A stretch of DNA of 64,000 nt from Aquibacillus sediminis. Its GTDB lineage: Bacteria; Bacillota; Bacilli; Bacillales; Amphibacillaceae. Below, piece by piece: positions 45,133-53,392 of the stretch (position 1 is its first letter; each line of letters starts with the position of its first letter). Where the stretch lies: assembly GCF_005870085.1 (NCBI RefSeq), contig NZ_SZNM01000004.1:62001-126000 (forward strand), given 5' to 3'. Made by a program: the position numbers and the translations under genes. The notes beneath the pieces were generated by a model. That model was not told the DNA's origin. It was given only the letters and a program-made list of their open reading frames with translations, and did not search any database.

Positions 45133-46314
45133 TTGCATAACTTTTCAAGTGAAGAATGGGAAAAGTTGAAGAAGTTTGGACATGTTGAGTGTGGGAATAC
45201 AAAGAATATTGCAGCAGAGGGGTTATATTACGGCGGAGATAAGCTAGTAGAGGACAATTTAAATAGGCACCAGTTTTTACCATACAATATTGAAGAAATT
45301 ATCACTGCTGGAATAGATGCATTGAAAGACCACAAAATAAATTTAAAAAATGCGCAAGAAGTGGCTGAAGAAATTGAGACAGCAGTAACACAAAAAAATG
45401 GATATTCAGTGGTTCGTCTTGGTGATGGCGAACTTTTATTCCTATCACATGATGTCCTCCATTCAAGTGAAGTAATAAACGATGAACCACGACTTAAATT
45501 TTTATCTTATGCAGGTGTTCAAGTACCAAATCACCAAGCACGTGATCAACTATTAAATAAATTACGACAAGCAGATGTGATAGGTATACCAAAAGCCCGA
45601 TTTCCCACCTTCCAAAATCTTTTTACCAAATTAGCCAATTATCATCAATGGGATTTGTCTAAAATGCCTTTAACAAGTTCTATTATTAATTTTGAATTAG
45701 TGAAATATACTACGATCTTAAATAAACTCTTGCAAAATTACAAGGTTTTGTTAATAGGTAACCGGATGGAAGAAGCGCAACGTCATTTTCAGCAATATGG
45801 TTATAAAAATATTGTTGGAAATATCCCTGTTCAAGGGATTGAGCAAGTGTCAAATGTGATCGAACAAGCGGAATCATATCAATATGATGTTGCCCTAGTG
45901 TCAGCGGGTATTCCAGCGACTTTAATATGTCCAATGCTTGCAAAAAAACAAAAAGTTGCGATTGATTTCGGACATTCAATAGATGTTTTATTAGATGGTA
46001 ATCACCCGATTATGTCTTTGGAAAAAAACAATATGGATATCGATACTTGTTGTCAAGTTGGCTATTATTACTTTATTCGTCAAGATTTTGAGACAGCAAT
46101 ATATTGGTATAAACAGGCACTTAATCATACGATTACAAATCAACTTACTACAAAGGTTATCGCTCACCTTCGACTTTCACTTTGTTATTGGGAATTGGGA
46201 AATGTTGAAAGGGCAAGCTACCATAACGAAAAAGCTGGTCAGATTGATCCTAATAACAAAAGTGTTCAACAAAATAGAGTATTTTTTAATAAGATATATC
46301 GTGATCAAAAGTAG
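45133..46314 (+). CDS. GT-D-fold (DUF1792) glycosyltransferase with TPR tail
   Basis: 393 residues. Residues about 75-300 are a GT-D fold domain: SVVRLGDGELLFLSHD with the DGE metal/donor motif at 98-100, KVLLIGNRMEEAQ, and DVALVSAGIPATLICPMLAK then DFGHSIDVLLDG. DUF1792/GT-D enzymes (DGT1) elongate O-glycans on serine-rich streptococcal adhesins. The C-terminal TPR (LRLSLCYWELGNVERASYHN) is nearly the same as the TPR in the upstream fusion protein. TTG 45133 has AAGGAGGA 8 nt upstream. It is second in the operon and followed by a terminator. Acceptor probably the collagen-like protein, by context. Confidence 0.78.
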   Translation: MHNFSSEEWEKLKKFGHVECGNTKNIAAEGLYYGGDKLVEDNLNRHQFLPYNIEEIITAGIDALKDHKINLKNAQEVAEEIETAVTQKNGYSVVRLGDGELLFLSHDVLHSSEVINDEPRLKFLSYAGVQVPNHQARDQLLNKLRQADVIGIPKARFPTFQNLFTKLANYHQWDLSKMPLTSSIINFELVKYTTILNKLLQNYKVLLIGNRMEEAQRHFQQYGYKNIVGNIPVQGIEQVSNVIEQAESYQYDVALVSAGIPATLICPMLAKKQKVAIDFGHSIDVLLDGNHPIMSLEKNNMDIDTCCQVGYYYFIRQDFETAIYWYKQALNHTITNQLTTKVIAHLRLSLCYWELGNVERASYHNEKAGQIDPNNKSVQQNRVFFNKIYRDQK

Positions 46315-46359
46315 GAAAATAGTTCAAAAGAGCTGAAGACCGCGGGAAATTACTGAATT

Positions 46360-46406
46360 AAAAAGCTAAGTATTTGTGATAATGTGGCACATTTGCTTAG
46401 CTTTTT
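46360..46406 (+). terminator. Rho-independent terminator
   Basis: AAAAGCTAAG / CTTAGCTTTT arms around a longer loop, followed by T, 46 bp past the GT-D gene. Confidence 0.7.
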
Positions 46407-46543
46407 GATTACTTTGAAGAATGAAGTTGATCAATTAATCAAGTGCTTATTACTTGTTCTTAAATAAATAGGCACTATCTTTGTACCACCAATTATTTAG
46501 CGATAAAATAAAACAGATAGTGCAAAGAAAGGGAGTAATAACC

Positions 46544-47599
46544 ATGAATACATATCCAAATGTAACCGAAACAAAAGAAGTACTAAAACAACTTGTATCG
46601 ATTCCAAGCCCATCTGGAAATACGGGAAAGGTCATTCAATTTGTGGAAGACCATTTAGCAAATCTTGGTGTGGAAACAAAGCGTAATCGTAAGGGGGGAT
46701 TGATTGCAACCATCCCTGGAGAGAATGCCCAAGAGCACCGTATGCTAACAGCACATGTTGATACACTTGGTGCAATGGTAAAAGAAGTGAAATCCAATGG
46801 CCGTCTTCGAATAGATTTGATTGGCGGTTTTAAATACAACTCCATTGAAGGCGAATATTGTGAAATTCAAACTTCCAATGGGGATGTCGTTACCGGAACA
46901 ATCTTGATGCATCAGACATCTGTCCATGTGTATAAAGACGCGGGTAAAGCGGAGCGAAATCAACAAAACATGGAAGTTCGAATTGATGCAAAAGTGGAAA
47001 ATGCTAAAGATGTTCGTGCACTTGGAATTGAAGTTGGTGACTTTGTCTCGTTTGATCCACGTGTAAAATTAACAGAAAACGGTTTTATTAAATCACGTCA
47101 CCTGGATGACAAAGCAAGTGTTGCAATTCTTTTGCAACTAATTAAACGTATCAAAGAAGAAGAGATTACATTACCATACACGACGCATTTCCTCATTTCG
47201 AATAATGAAGAAATAGGCTATGGCGGTAACTCCAATATTACACCAGAGACCGTGGAATATTTAGCGGTTGATATGGGAGCGATGGGTGATGGTCAATCGA
47301 CCGATGAATATACGGTCTCCATTTGTGTGAAAGATGCGAGTGGACCATATCATTACGAACTAAGAAAAAATCTTGTCAATCTAGCACAGAAAAATGATAT
47401 CGGTTATCAACTTGATATCTACCCATACTATGGTTCTGATGCATCGGCAGCAATTCGTGCGGGCAATGATATTATCCATGGCCTGATTGGCCCTGGAATT
47501 GATTCGTCTCATGCGTTTGAACGCACACACGAAAAATCTTTAGAACAAACCGAGCAGCTACTCTATCATTATGTGCAATCTGAACTTGTTTCTTATTAA
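46544..47599 (+). CDS. M42-family metallopeptidase
   Basis: 351 residues. The M42 zinc set can be placed: LTAHVDTLG (His), SRHLDDKASVA (Asp), ISNNEEIGYGG (catalytic Glu-Glu), LAVDMGAMG (Asp) and the final His in SSHAFERTH. The family are cytosolic dodecameric aminopeptidases (glutamyl/TET type; B. subtilis YsdC, YtoP, YhfE) also misannotated as endoglucanases. ATG 46544 has AAAGGGAG upstream; the frame back to 46481 has no ribosome site. Monocistronic with a strong terminator. Confidence 0.9.
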   Translation: MNTYPNVTETKEVLKQLVSIPSPSGNTGKVIQFVEDHLANLGVETKRNRKGGLIATIPGENAQEHRMLTAHVDTLGAMVKEVKSNGRLRIDLIGGFKYNSIEGEYCEIQTSNGDVVTGTILMHQTSVHVYKDAGKAERNQQNMEVRIDAKVENAKDVRALGIEVGDFVSFDPRVKLTENGFIKSRHLDDKASVAILLQLIKRIKEEEITLPYTTHFLISNNEEIGYGGNSNITPETVEYLAVDMGAMGDGQSTDEYTVSICVKDASGPYHYELRKNLVNLAQKNDIGYQLDIYPYYGSDASAAIRAGNDIIHGLIGPGIDSSHAFERTHEKSLEQTEQLLYHYVQSELVSY

Positions 47600-47606
47600 A
47601 ACCATA

Positions 47607-47648
47607 AAAAAAGATGCTATTCCATATTGTTGGAATAGCATCTTTTTT
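47607..47648 (+). terminator. Rho-independent terminator
   Basis: AAAAAGATGCTATTCCA / TGGAATAGCATCTTTTT, a perfect stem with a short loop and TTTTTT after it. Confidence 0.92.
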
Positions 47649-47713
47649 GCGTTGTTGTTCTGTGAATGATTGTCCGATGTTACAGGTAGCCGAGTGAGGG
47701 CCTACTTCGAGAG

Positions 47714-47900
47714 ATGAAACGGTTTGTGGTTCCGTTATTTCAACAAAGAGTGCTTCAATATAGGGGGAAACGGTTCGTGATTCCACTAATAGAACTAAAA
47801 GTAGGTAAATAGCTGAAAAATTGGCACATAGAGGAATGAGAATCCGCTTCGTCTCACAAATCCAAGGAATTTTGCTAATTAGCGGAATGAGAATCCGCCT
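47714..47900. repeat. Short dispersed repeat units upstream of cyd
   Basis: Four units of about 20 bp in two pairs: ATGAAACGGTTTGTGGTTCCG (from 47714) and GGAAACGGTTCGTGATTCCAC (from 47765); AGAGGAATGAGAATCCGCTT (from 47830) and AGCGGAATGAGAATCCGCCT (from 47881). Spacing is about 51 bp within each pair. The stretch 47649-48120 otherwise holds no gene. Confidence 0.55.
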
Positions 47901-47978
47901 TCAATCGCCAGTGATAACCCCGAAACGTCTATCCTACAAAGCTAACTTCTGAATTGGCTTATTAATAAGTCACAAAAT

Positions 47979-48011
47979 AATCATAAATACTACTTTTTTG
48001 TACTTATGATT
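47979..48011. promoter_or_regulatory. Inverted repeat upstream of the cyd operon
   Basis: AATCATAAATAC / GTACTTATGATT, 11 of 12 pairs, separated by 9 bp, about 110 bp before the first small ORF. It could be an operator or a hairpin. I did not find an unambiguous Rex or Fnr consensus. Confidence 0.35.
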
Positions 48012-48120
48012 GGCTTTACTTTGGGAAAGATAAAATGTGTATTCATGAACATGTTTTAATTCATTACATGATGGAATAGACATAGTACCAGTGTTTCATA
48101 AAAAAGGAGGAGCGAAGGTT

Positions 48121-48216
48121 GTGTATCGAAAACATGAAAAAGGATTGATGTGGTTAACTTTTGCCGTTGCGATTATTATGGGGCTATCATTAATCGGTCG
48201 TATTTTTTCAGGTTAA
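48121..48216 (+). CDS. 31-residue membrane microprotein ahead of cydA
   Basis: GTG 48121 follows AAAGGAGGAG, an excellent ribosome site. The product (MYRKHEKGLMWLTFAVAI, then IMGLSLIGRIFSG) has a basic N-terminus and one hydrophobic helix. It ends 15 bp before cydA, whose own AAAGGAG lies in the gap, so it is translated as the first cistron. Small subunits of bd oxidases (CydX, CydS, CydH) have this size and build. I do not recognise this one; it could be an accessory subunit or a translational leader. Confidence 0.6.
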   Translation: MYRKHEKGLMWLTFAVAIIMGLSLIGRIFSG

Positions 48217-48231
48217 AAAGGAGTATATATT

Positions 48232-49566
48232 ATGGGAAATGAACAATCGGTATTTTTTAGTCGTGTATTAACAGAATTAACGTTATCGTTTCATATTATT
48301 TATGCAACCATTGGCGTCGGAATTCCGCTCATGATTTTTATTGCCCAATGGATCGGAATTAAGAAGCAAGATGAACATTACATATTACTAGCTAGAAGAT
48401 GGACAAGAGGTTTTGTCATAACAGTCGCGGTTGGGGTAGTAACAGGAACTGCTATCGGTTTGCAGCTTTCCTTGTTATGGCCAAATTTTATGGAGTTAGC
48501 CGGCAACGTCATCGCTTTGCCGTTATTTATGGAAACATTCGCATTCTTTTTTGAAGCAATTTTTTTGGGTATTTATTTATATACGTGGGACAGATTTGAA
48601 AATCAGAAGAAACATCTATTATTACTTGTACCAGTTGCAATTGGTGCGTCTTTCTCAGCAGTGTTTATTACAATTGTAAATGCATTTATGAATACGCCAC
48701 AGGGCTTTGAATTTGCTGGCGGGGAACTAATTAATGTACAACCAATTGTGGCAATGTTAAATCCAGCAATGCCTACCAAAGTAGCGCACGTATTGGCTAC
48801 CGCATACATGACATCAGCATTTATACTTGCTTCGATTGGTGCGTTTCGTCTTCTGAAAGGGTCTGATCATCAGTATCACAAAAAGGCATTATTTCTAACG
48901 ATGAAAATTGCACTTGTCTTCTCGATTGCTGCAGCGGTTATCGGTGACTTCTCTGGTAAGTATTTAGCCGAATATCAACCAGAAAAACTAGCGGCATATG
49001 AATGGCATTTTGAGACAGAGGAAGGCGCATCGCTTCTATTATATGGTGTGTTAGAAGATGGAAATGAAGTCAAGTATGCCATTGAGATACCATATGGGTT
49101 AAGTATATTAGCTCATGGCAACCCCAACGCGGAAGTAATTGGGTTGGATCAATTTCCTGAAGATGAAATACCCCCACTTTATATACACTATTTATTTGAT
49201 TTAATGGTGACCATTGGCATGGGGCTAGCAGTGCTTGCGCTAATCTATGTTGTTGGCGTGTGGACGAAACGTCAGTTCATCCATTCGAGAGGTTTCCGCT
49301 GGTTGATAGTGGCTAGTGGGCCGTTAGCGATGTTAGCGATTGAAGCAGGTTGGTGGCTAACCGAAGTAGGACGTCAACCGTGGGTACTCCGTGGGTTATT
49401 GAGGACGTCTGAGGCAGCAACAACCAATGATCAAGTTGATACGATGTTAGTGTTGTTTGCTGGTCTATATTTGGTACTAGGAATAGGTAGTGTGATTGTT
49501 CTTAAGAGGATGTTTCGAAATAATCCAGTAGAACAAGAACTTCAAGATCGACAGGAGAAAAGGTAG
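48232..49566 (+). CDS. cydA: Cytochrome bd-type quinol oxidase subunit I
   Basis: 444 residues with about nine membrane helices. CydA landmarks: an early His (LSFHIIYATIGVG) for haem b595, GVVTGTAIGLQLSLLWPNF with the GXXXGT-type region, MET-containing LPLFMETFAFFFEA, and GWWLTEVGRQPW, where the Q-loop and WxxxEVGRQPW region is typical. The protein is short in the Q-loop, as in Gram-positive bd oxidases (YthA type). It oxidises quinol and reduces oxygen with high affinity. ATG 48232 has AAAGGAG upstream. First large gene of cydA-cydB-cydS. Confidence 0.92.
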   Translation: MGNEQSVFFSRVLTELTLSFHIIYATIGVGIPLMIFIAQWIGIKKQDEHYILLARRWTRGFVITVAVGVVTGTAIGLQLSLLWPNFMELAGNVIALPLFMETFAFFFEAIFLGIYLYTWDRFENQKKHLLLLVPVAIGASFSAVFITIVNAFMNTPQGFEFAGGELINVQPIVAMLNPAMPTKVAHVLATAYMTSAFILASIGAFRLLKGSDHQYHKKALFLTMKIALVFSIAAAVIGDFSGKYLAEYQPEKLAAYEWHFETEEGASLLLYGVLEDGNEVKYAIEIPYGLSILAHGNPNAEVIGLDQFPEDEIPPLYIHYLFDLMVTIGMGLAVLALIYVVGVWTKRQFIHSRGFRWLIVASGPLAMLAIEAGWWLTEVGRQPWVLRGLLRTSEAATTNDQVDTMLVLFAGLYLVLGIGSVIVLKRMFRNNPVEQELQDRQEKR

Positions 49567-49576
49567 GTGAAAAGGG

Positions 49577-50590
49577 ATGACGTATGAAATTATTGGGATA
49601 GCTGTATTGTGGTTATTTTTATTTGGTTATGTCATTGTCGCTTCAATTGATTTCGGTGCAGGTTTTTTCAATGCATATAGTGTTTGGACAAACAAACAAC
49701 ATATCCTAAGTCGTATTATTCAACGATATCTGTCCCCGGTTTGGGAAGTGACCAATGTCTTTTTAGTATTCTTCTTTGTTGGGATCGTTGGTTTCTTTCC
49801 TAAAACAGCATATTATTATGGAACGGCATTATTAGTACCTGCTAGTATTGCGATTGTCCTACTAGCGATACGTGGTTCGTATTATGCGTTTACGACATAC
49901 GGGTCACTACGTCATAATGGTTGGACCTATTTATACGGCTTATCAGGATTATTTATCCCTGCATCCTTATCGATTGTCCTAACGATTTCAGAAGGTGGTT
50001 TTGTCAACGAACTTCCATCGGGGATCTCCCTTGATTACTGGAAACTGTTCACAAGCCCGTTAACCTGGAGTATCGTCGTATTAAGTCTAACATCTGTTTT
50101 GTATATTTCTGCGGTATTTTTGACTTGGTATGCTAACAAAGCAGGTGACCACCTAGCTACTAATTTATTAAGAAAATATGCACTTATTTGGTCTGTACCC
50201 GCAATTATTACAGCAACTGGGATCATCGTCGAGATGCGTACACATAACCCTATTCATTTCCAGCGGTTGGTAGATTTGTGGCCATTGTTTGGTATATCTT
50301 TTTTACTATTTATTAGTACCGTTTATTTAGTAGCAAAGCGCATGCGTTATGGGTTGGCATTCATTATGTTAGTAGGCCAATTTTTTGTTGCTTTTTTTGC
50401 TTACGGAATTTCTCATTATCCTTATTTGTTGTATCCGTATTTAACCATTTATGATAGCTTCACGAGTGAAGGGATGGCGGTTGCTTTAATTGTAGCATTC
50501 ATAGCTGGTTTTTGTTTATTAGTCCCTTCCTTATATTTATTACTGAGATTATTTTTATTTAACAAAGATTATGTTCAAGGGAATCGCTAA
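49577..50590 (+). CDS. cydB: Cytochrome bd-type quinol oxidase subunit II
   Basis: 337 residues with about eight hydrophobic segments. CydB marks are the first helix IGIAVLWLFLFGYVIVASID followed by FGAGFF, SPVWEVTNVFLVFFFVGIVG and the end of the family region SFTSEGMAVALIVAF. It is the partner of CydA and is required for haem insertion and stability (B. subtilis YthB-like). The start at 49577 lies 10 bp after cydA with RBS GTAGGTGAAAAGG. cydS follows after 30 bp. Confidence 0.92.
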   Translation: MTYEIIGIAVLWLFLFGYVIVASIDFGAGFFNAYSVWTNKQHILSRIIQRYLSPVWEVTNVFLVFFFVGIVGFFPKTAYYYGTALLVPASIAIVLLAIRGSYYAFTTYGSLRHNGWTYLYGLSGLFIPASLSIVLTISEGGFVNELPSGISLDYWKLFTSPLTWSIVVLSLTSVLYISAVFLTWYANKAGDHLATNLLRKYALIWSVPAIITATGIIVEMRTHNPIHFQRLVDLWPLFGISFLLFISTVYLVAKRMRYGLAFIMLVGQFFVAFFAYGISHYPYLLYPYLTIYDSFTSEGMAVALIVAFIAGFCLLVPSLYLLLRLFLFNKDYVQGNR

Positions 50591-50620
50591 TGAAGATTAT
50601 TAAAGGAGGAGGACTCCCTC

Positions 50621-50707
50621 ATGAATGATTTTCTACATTTTTACGCACCATTTCTTGTCCTTTTTGCGTCAATTGCTGCGGCATTTTGGTTAGCATTAAA
50701 GGATTAA
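50621..50707 (+). CDS. cydS: Cytochrome bd oxidase small subunit CydS
   Basis: 28 residues. ATG 50621 follows AAAGGAGGAGG. The product begins MNDFLHFYAPFLVLFA and ends AAFWLALKD, one membrane helix. This matches the short CydS subunit described for the Geobacillus bd oxidase (same Tyr-Ala-Pro start and FW-LKD end), which shields haem b558 in the place of E. coli CydX. It is third in the cyd operon and is easily missed because of its size. Confidence 0.8.
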   Translation: MNDFLHFYAPFLVLFASIAAAFWLALKD

Positions 50708-50773
50708 TTGAAACGTTTATGATCACTTGCTCGTATAGTTGACAAATGGCAAAAAACCAGAGGAGAAATGGTT

Positions 50774-51760
50774 ATGAATGAGTTGCAAAATAAAATAAAG
50801 GATTATGTCAGTTTATTCCATCAGTTAAGACGAGAACTAAAATGGAAATTGATGGATGATAACGTCAAAATGATGATTGCTGCCAGTTATGTAATTAATA
50901 AAAAAGGTTTTGACTTTCAACGGTTTAATCAGTTGAGTAATCATATTAAGGGAGAAGTAGGGATGTTTTCAACCTTAAAATCACATCAGCGTTTCACAAC
51001 AGCTGCAATGTTAGATGTTCGCTATCAAGATCCAAAGAATAAGTTTTCTGAAATGATGGAGTTATATGATTTGTTAGTAAGTCACCGATTTAGTCGGGGT
51101 GCATTTACGTATATAGCAGCACTTGTACTACTTTCAAATCAAGAAATGGATCCTCAGACAGCTGTGAAAAAGGCGATGGAGATTTATAAGGCAATGAAAA
51201 AAGAACATGGAATTCTTACATCAAGTAGTGATTATCCATTAGTGGCGATGCTTGCAAATCACGAAAAAGGAGTGGAGGAATTAATTGAAAGGATGGAGTA
51301 TTTCTATCATCAATTGCACGACAAAGGGTTGCGGAAAGGGAATGATCTACAGTTTTTAAGTCATATCTTATCGCTGGATACTTCAAACAATTCACAAGTA
51401 TTAATGGATCGCTGCCAACAGATGATAGATGCATTCCGCATGCAGGGTGAAAAAATTAAACCGAAATTTTATCCTGAAGTAGGGATGCTTAGTTTGGTGA
51501 ATCCTAGTGACGATGTTATCCGTGACATACTACAGGTGAAAGACCAATTGGATCAAGAGAAAAAATTAAAATGGCATAAAGATATGAATTTCAGAATGGC
51601 AGTTAATTTTGTTATTAGTACACACACAGAAGATAGTCAGTTGTTGGAAACAGGTATGGCTACAACAATCGAGACAATCCTCCAAGCACAACAGGCCGCA
51701 CTTATTGCAACAATGGCCGGAACAACAGCTGCAGCATCGTCAAGTAGTGGGGGATCATGA
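50774..51760 (+). CDS. DUF4003 family protein
   Basis: 328 residues, soluble and mostly helical. Conserved parts of DUF4003 are present: WKLMDDNVKMMIAASYV, LKSHQRFTTAAMLDVRY, SRGAFTYIAALVLL, and the MILTSSSDYPLVAML-like GILTSSSDYPLVAMLA. The Ser/Ala-rich end (AGTTAAASSSSGGS) is typical too. The function is unknown; the family is found in Bacillales. ATG 50774 has AGGAGA 8 nt upstream; ATG 50768 would be too near. It lies 66 bp after cydS but has its own site. Confidence 0.82.
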   Translation: MNELQNKIKDYVSLFHQLRRELKWKLMDDNVKMMIAASYVINKKGFDFQRFNQLSNHIKGEVGMFSTLKSHQRFTTAAMLDVRYQDPKNKFSEMMELYDLLVSHRFSRGAFTYIAALVLLSNQEMDPQTAVKKAMEIYKAMKKEHGILTSSSDYPLVAMLANHEKGVEELIERMEYFYHQLHDKGLRKGNDLQFLSHILSLDTSNNSQVLMDRCQQMIDAFRMQGEKIKPKFYPEVGMLSLVNPSDDVIRDILQVKDQLDQEKKLKWHKDMNFRMAVNFVISTHTEDSQLLETGMATTIETILQAQQAALIATMAGTTAAASSSSGGS

Positions 51761-51883
51761 CCTTTTACATCCTAGCATTTGAATAAAATGAAAATTCCAA
51801 CTTTCACTTAAAGTATTGTACTTTATCTAAAAATCGCTTATTATTTTTCCTTGCACATTTACCTGAAAGCGAGATGAAGTACA

Positions 51884-53104
51884 ATGCCAAAGCATATTTG
51901 GTTATTAGTCATAGGTACCGCGATTAATGTCACGGCCGCCTCCTTTATTTGGCCATTAAATACCATTTACATGCACAATGAACTAGGAAAATCATTGGCT
52001 TTTGCAGGGTTGATTTTAATGTTTAATCAAGGGTTAGCGATTGTTGGTAATTTAATTGGTGGTACGTTATTTGATAAATTAGGCGGTTACAAAACGATTA
52101 TAAGTGGTGCGCTTATTACAATGCTATCGGCCATTTTTCTTGCCGTATTTAATGATATTGTTTCTTATGCGATTGCTCTAATGTTTATTGGATTTGGCTC
52201 GGGTGTAACGATCCCTGCAGTTTATGCCATGGCGAGTTCGGTGTGGCCAGAAGGTGGCAGGCGAGCGTTCAATGCTATTTATGTAGCACAAAATCTAGGT
52301 GTTGCACTAGGAGCATCACTCGGTGGGTTTATTGCTGCATATTCCTTTTCCTATATTTTTATTGCTAATGGGGTATTATTTATTGTTTTCTTTTTATTTG
52401 CGTTTTTTGGTTACAAACAACTTGGAAAGAAAACCAATGCCCAAACTTATTCAACAGTTTTAGACCAAACCAAACCTATTAAAGATAAATCATCGTTTAT
52501 TGCATTAATGATACTTAGTGTTGGTTTTTTGATTTGTTGGATTAGTTATGTCCAGTGGCAATCAACCATCGCACCATATACACAAGATTTAGGTATACCA
52601 ATTAATCAGTATAGTTTACTTTGGACCGTGAACGGTGCACTAATTGTGTTAGGGCAACCATTATTAAAAATGGTAACCAAACGAATTGATCAACCAAAAA
52701 TCCAAATTTATGTTGGAAATACGATTTTTATATTTGCATTTATTCAGTTATTATCGGCTGAAGTATTTACGGACTTTATGCTAGCAATGATCACGTTAAC
52801 GATTGGGGAAATGTTTGTATGGCCGGCAGTTCCTACGCTCGCAAATGCTCTGGCACCAAAAGGTCGGGCAGGCTTTTACCAAGGATTTATTAATAGTGTT
52901 TCAACAGCAGGGAAAATGCTTGGACCGGTTTTTGGTGGGTTTATCGTAGACCAATATAATATCCATTTACTATTTATGATCATCATTGGCTTGTATATCA
53001 TTCCTTATGTGTCGACCTACTTTTATACATGGCCAGTGACATCTAGAGTCACCGCAAAAAAACTAGCAAACTCACATTCTCCTTCTTGGTGGAAGGGAAT
53101 GTGA
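51884..53104 (+). CDS. Major facilitator superfamily transporter
   Basis: 406 residues with about 12 hydrophobic segments. Motif A appears as GGTLFDKLGGYKTI (residues about 57-70), and TIPAVYAMASSVWPEGGRRAFN is the family's conserved loop. It resembles the YttB/YqjV-type MDR-like MFS carriers of Bacillus. The substrate is unknown. ATG 51884 follows GAAAGCGAGATG, a weak site. The terminator stem begins inside the last codons. Confidence 0.85.
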   Translation: MPKHIWLLVIGTAINVTAASFIWPLNTIYMHNELGKSLAFAGLILMFNQGLAIVGNLIGGTLFDKLGGYKTIISGALITMLSAIFLAVFNDIVSYAIALMFIGFGSGVTIPAVYAMASSVWPEGGRRAFNAIYVAQNLGVALGASLGGFIAAYSFSYIFIANGVLFIVFFLFAFFGYKQLGKKTNAQTYSTVLDQTKPIKDKSSFIALMILSVGFLICWISYVQWQSTIAPYTQDLGIPINQYSLLWTVNGALIVLGQPLLKMVTKRIDQPKIQIYVGNTIFIFAFIQLLSAEVFTDFMLAMITLTIGEMFVWPAVPTLANALAPKGRAGFYQGFINSVSTAGKMLGPVFGGFIVDQYNIHLLFMIIIGLYIIPYVSTYFYTWPVTSRVTAKKLANSHSPSWWKGM

Positions 53105-53113
53105 GTTTTTTCA
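53068..53113 (+). terminator. Terminator overlapping the MFS gene end
   Basis: CTCACATTCTCCTTC / GGAAGGGAATGTGAG pair with G-T steps, then TTTTTT. The left arm is inside the coding sequence. Confidence 0.88.
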
Positions 53114-53152
53114 TTCTAAATTTTGTGAATTGGATGTGATTAGCAAATCTTA

Positions 53153-53181
53153 TTGACTTGACTTATTGACAATGCTAAATT
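53153..53181 (+). promoter_or_regulatory. Possible SigA promoter of the yitT-type gene
   Basis: TTGACT (53153-53158), a 17-nt spacer and TAAATT (53176-53181). A second TTGACA starts at 53165 but lacks a well spaced -10. This gives a leader of about 200 nt. Confidence 0.35.
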
Positions 53182-53225
53182 ATTTTTACCTATTATTGTA
53201 AGATGAGAATAAAATTATGAACAAT

Positions 53226-53295
53226 CATATCGTTTTTTATTTCTTGTGATGGTAACGATATCATCCGCTCATCCTTTATTAGGGTGAGTTTTTTT
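53226..53295 (+). promoter_or_regulatory. Candidate attenuator leader (hairpin plus terminator)
   Basis: A possible hairpin CATATCGTT...AACGATAT (about 53226-53261) is followed at once by a terminator stem CTCATCCT-TTATT-AGGGTGAG (53268-53288) and TTTTTTT. It sits between a plausible promoter and a gene about 100 bp downstream. I could not match a known riboswitch class. Confidence 0.4.
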
Positions 53296-53392
53296 GTTCA
53301 TACTAATGATTGTCTATAAAGATAATAAAACAAAAAGGACGTATTTGATTAAATGGTTATCTTTAGTTTGGCTTTGTGAGTGGAGGGGTGAA

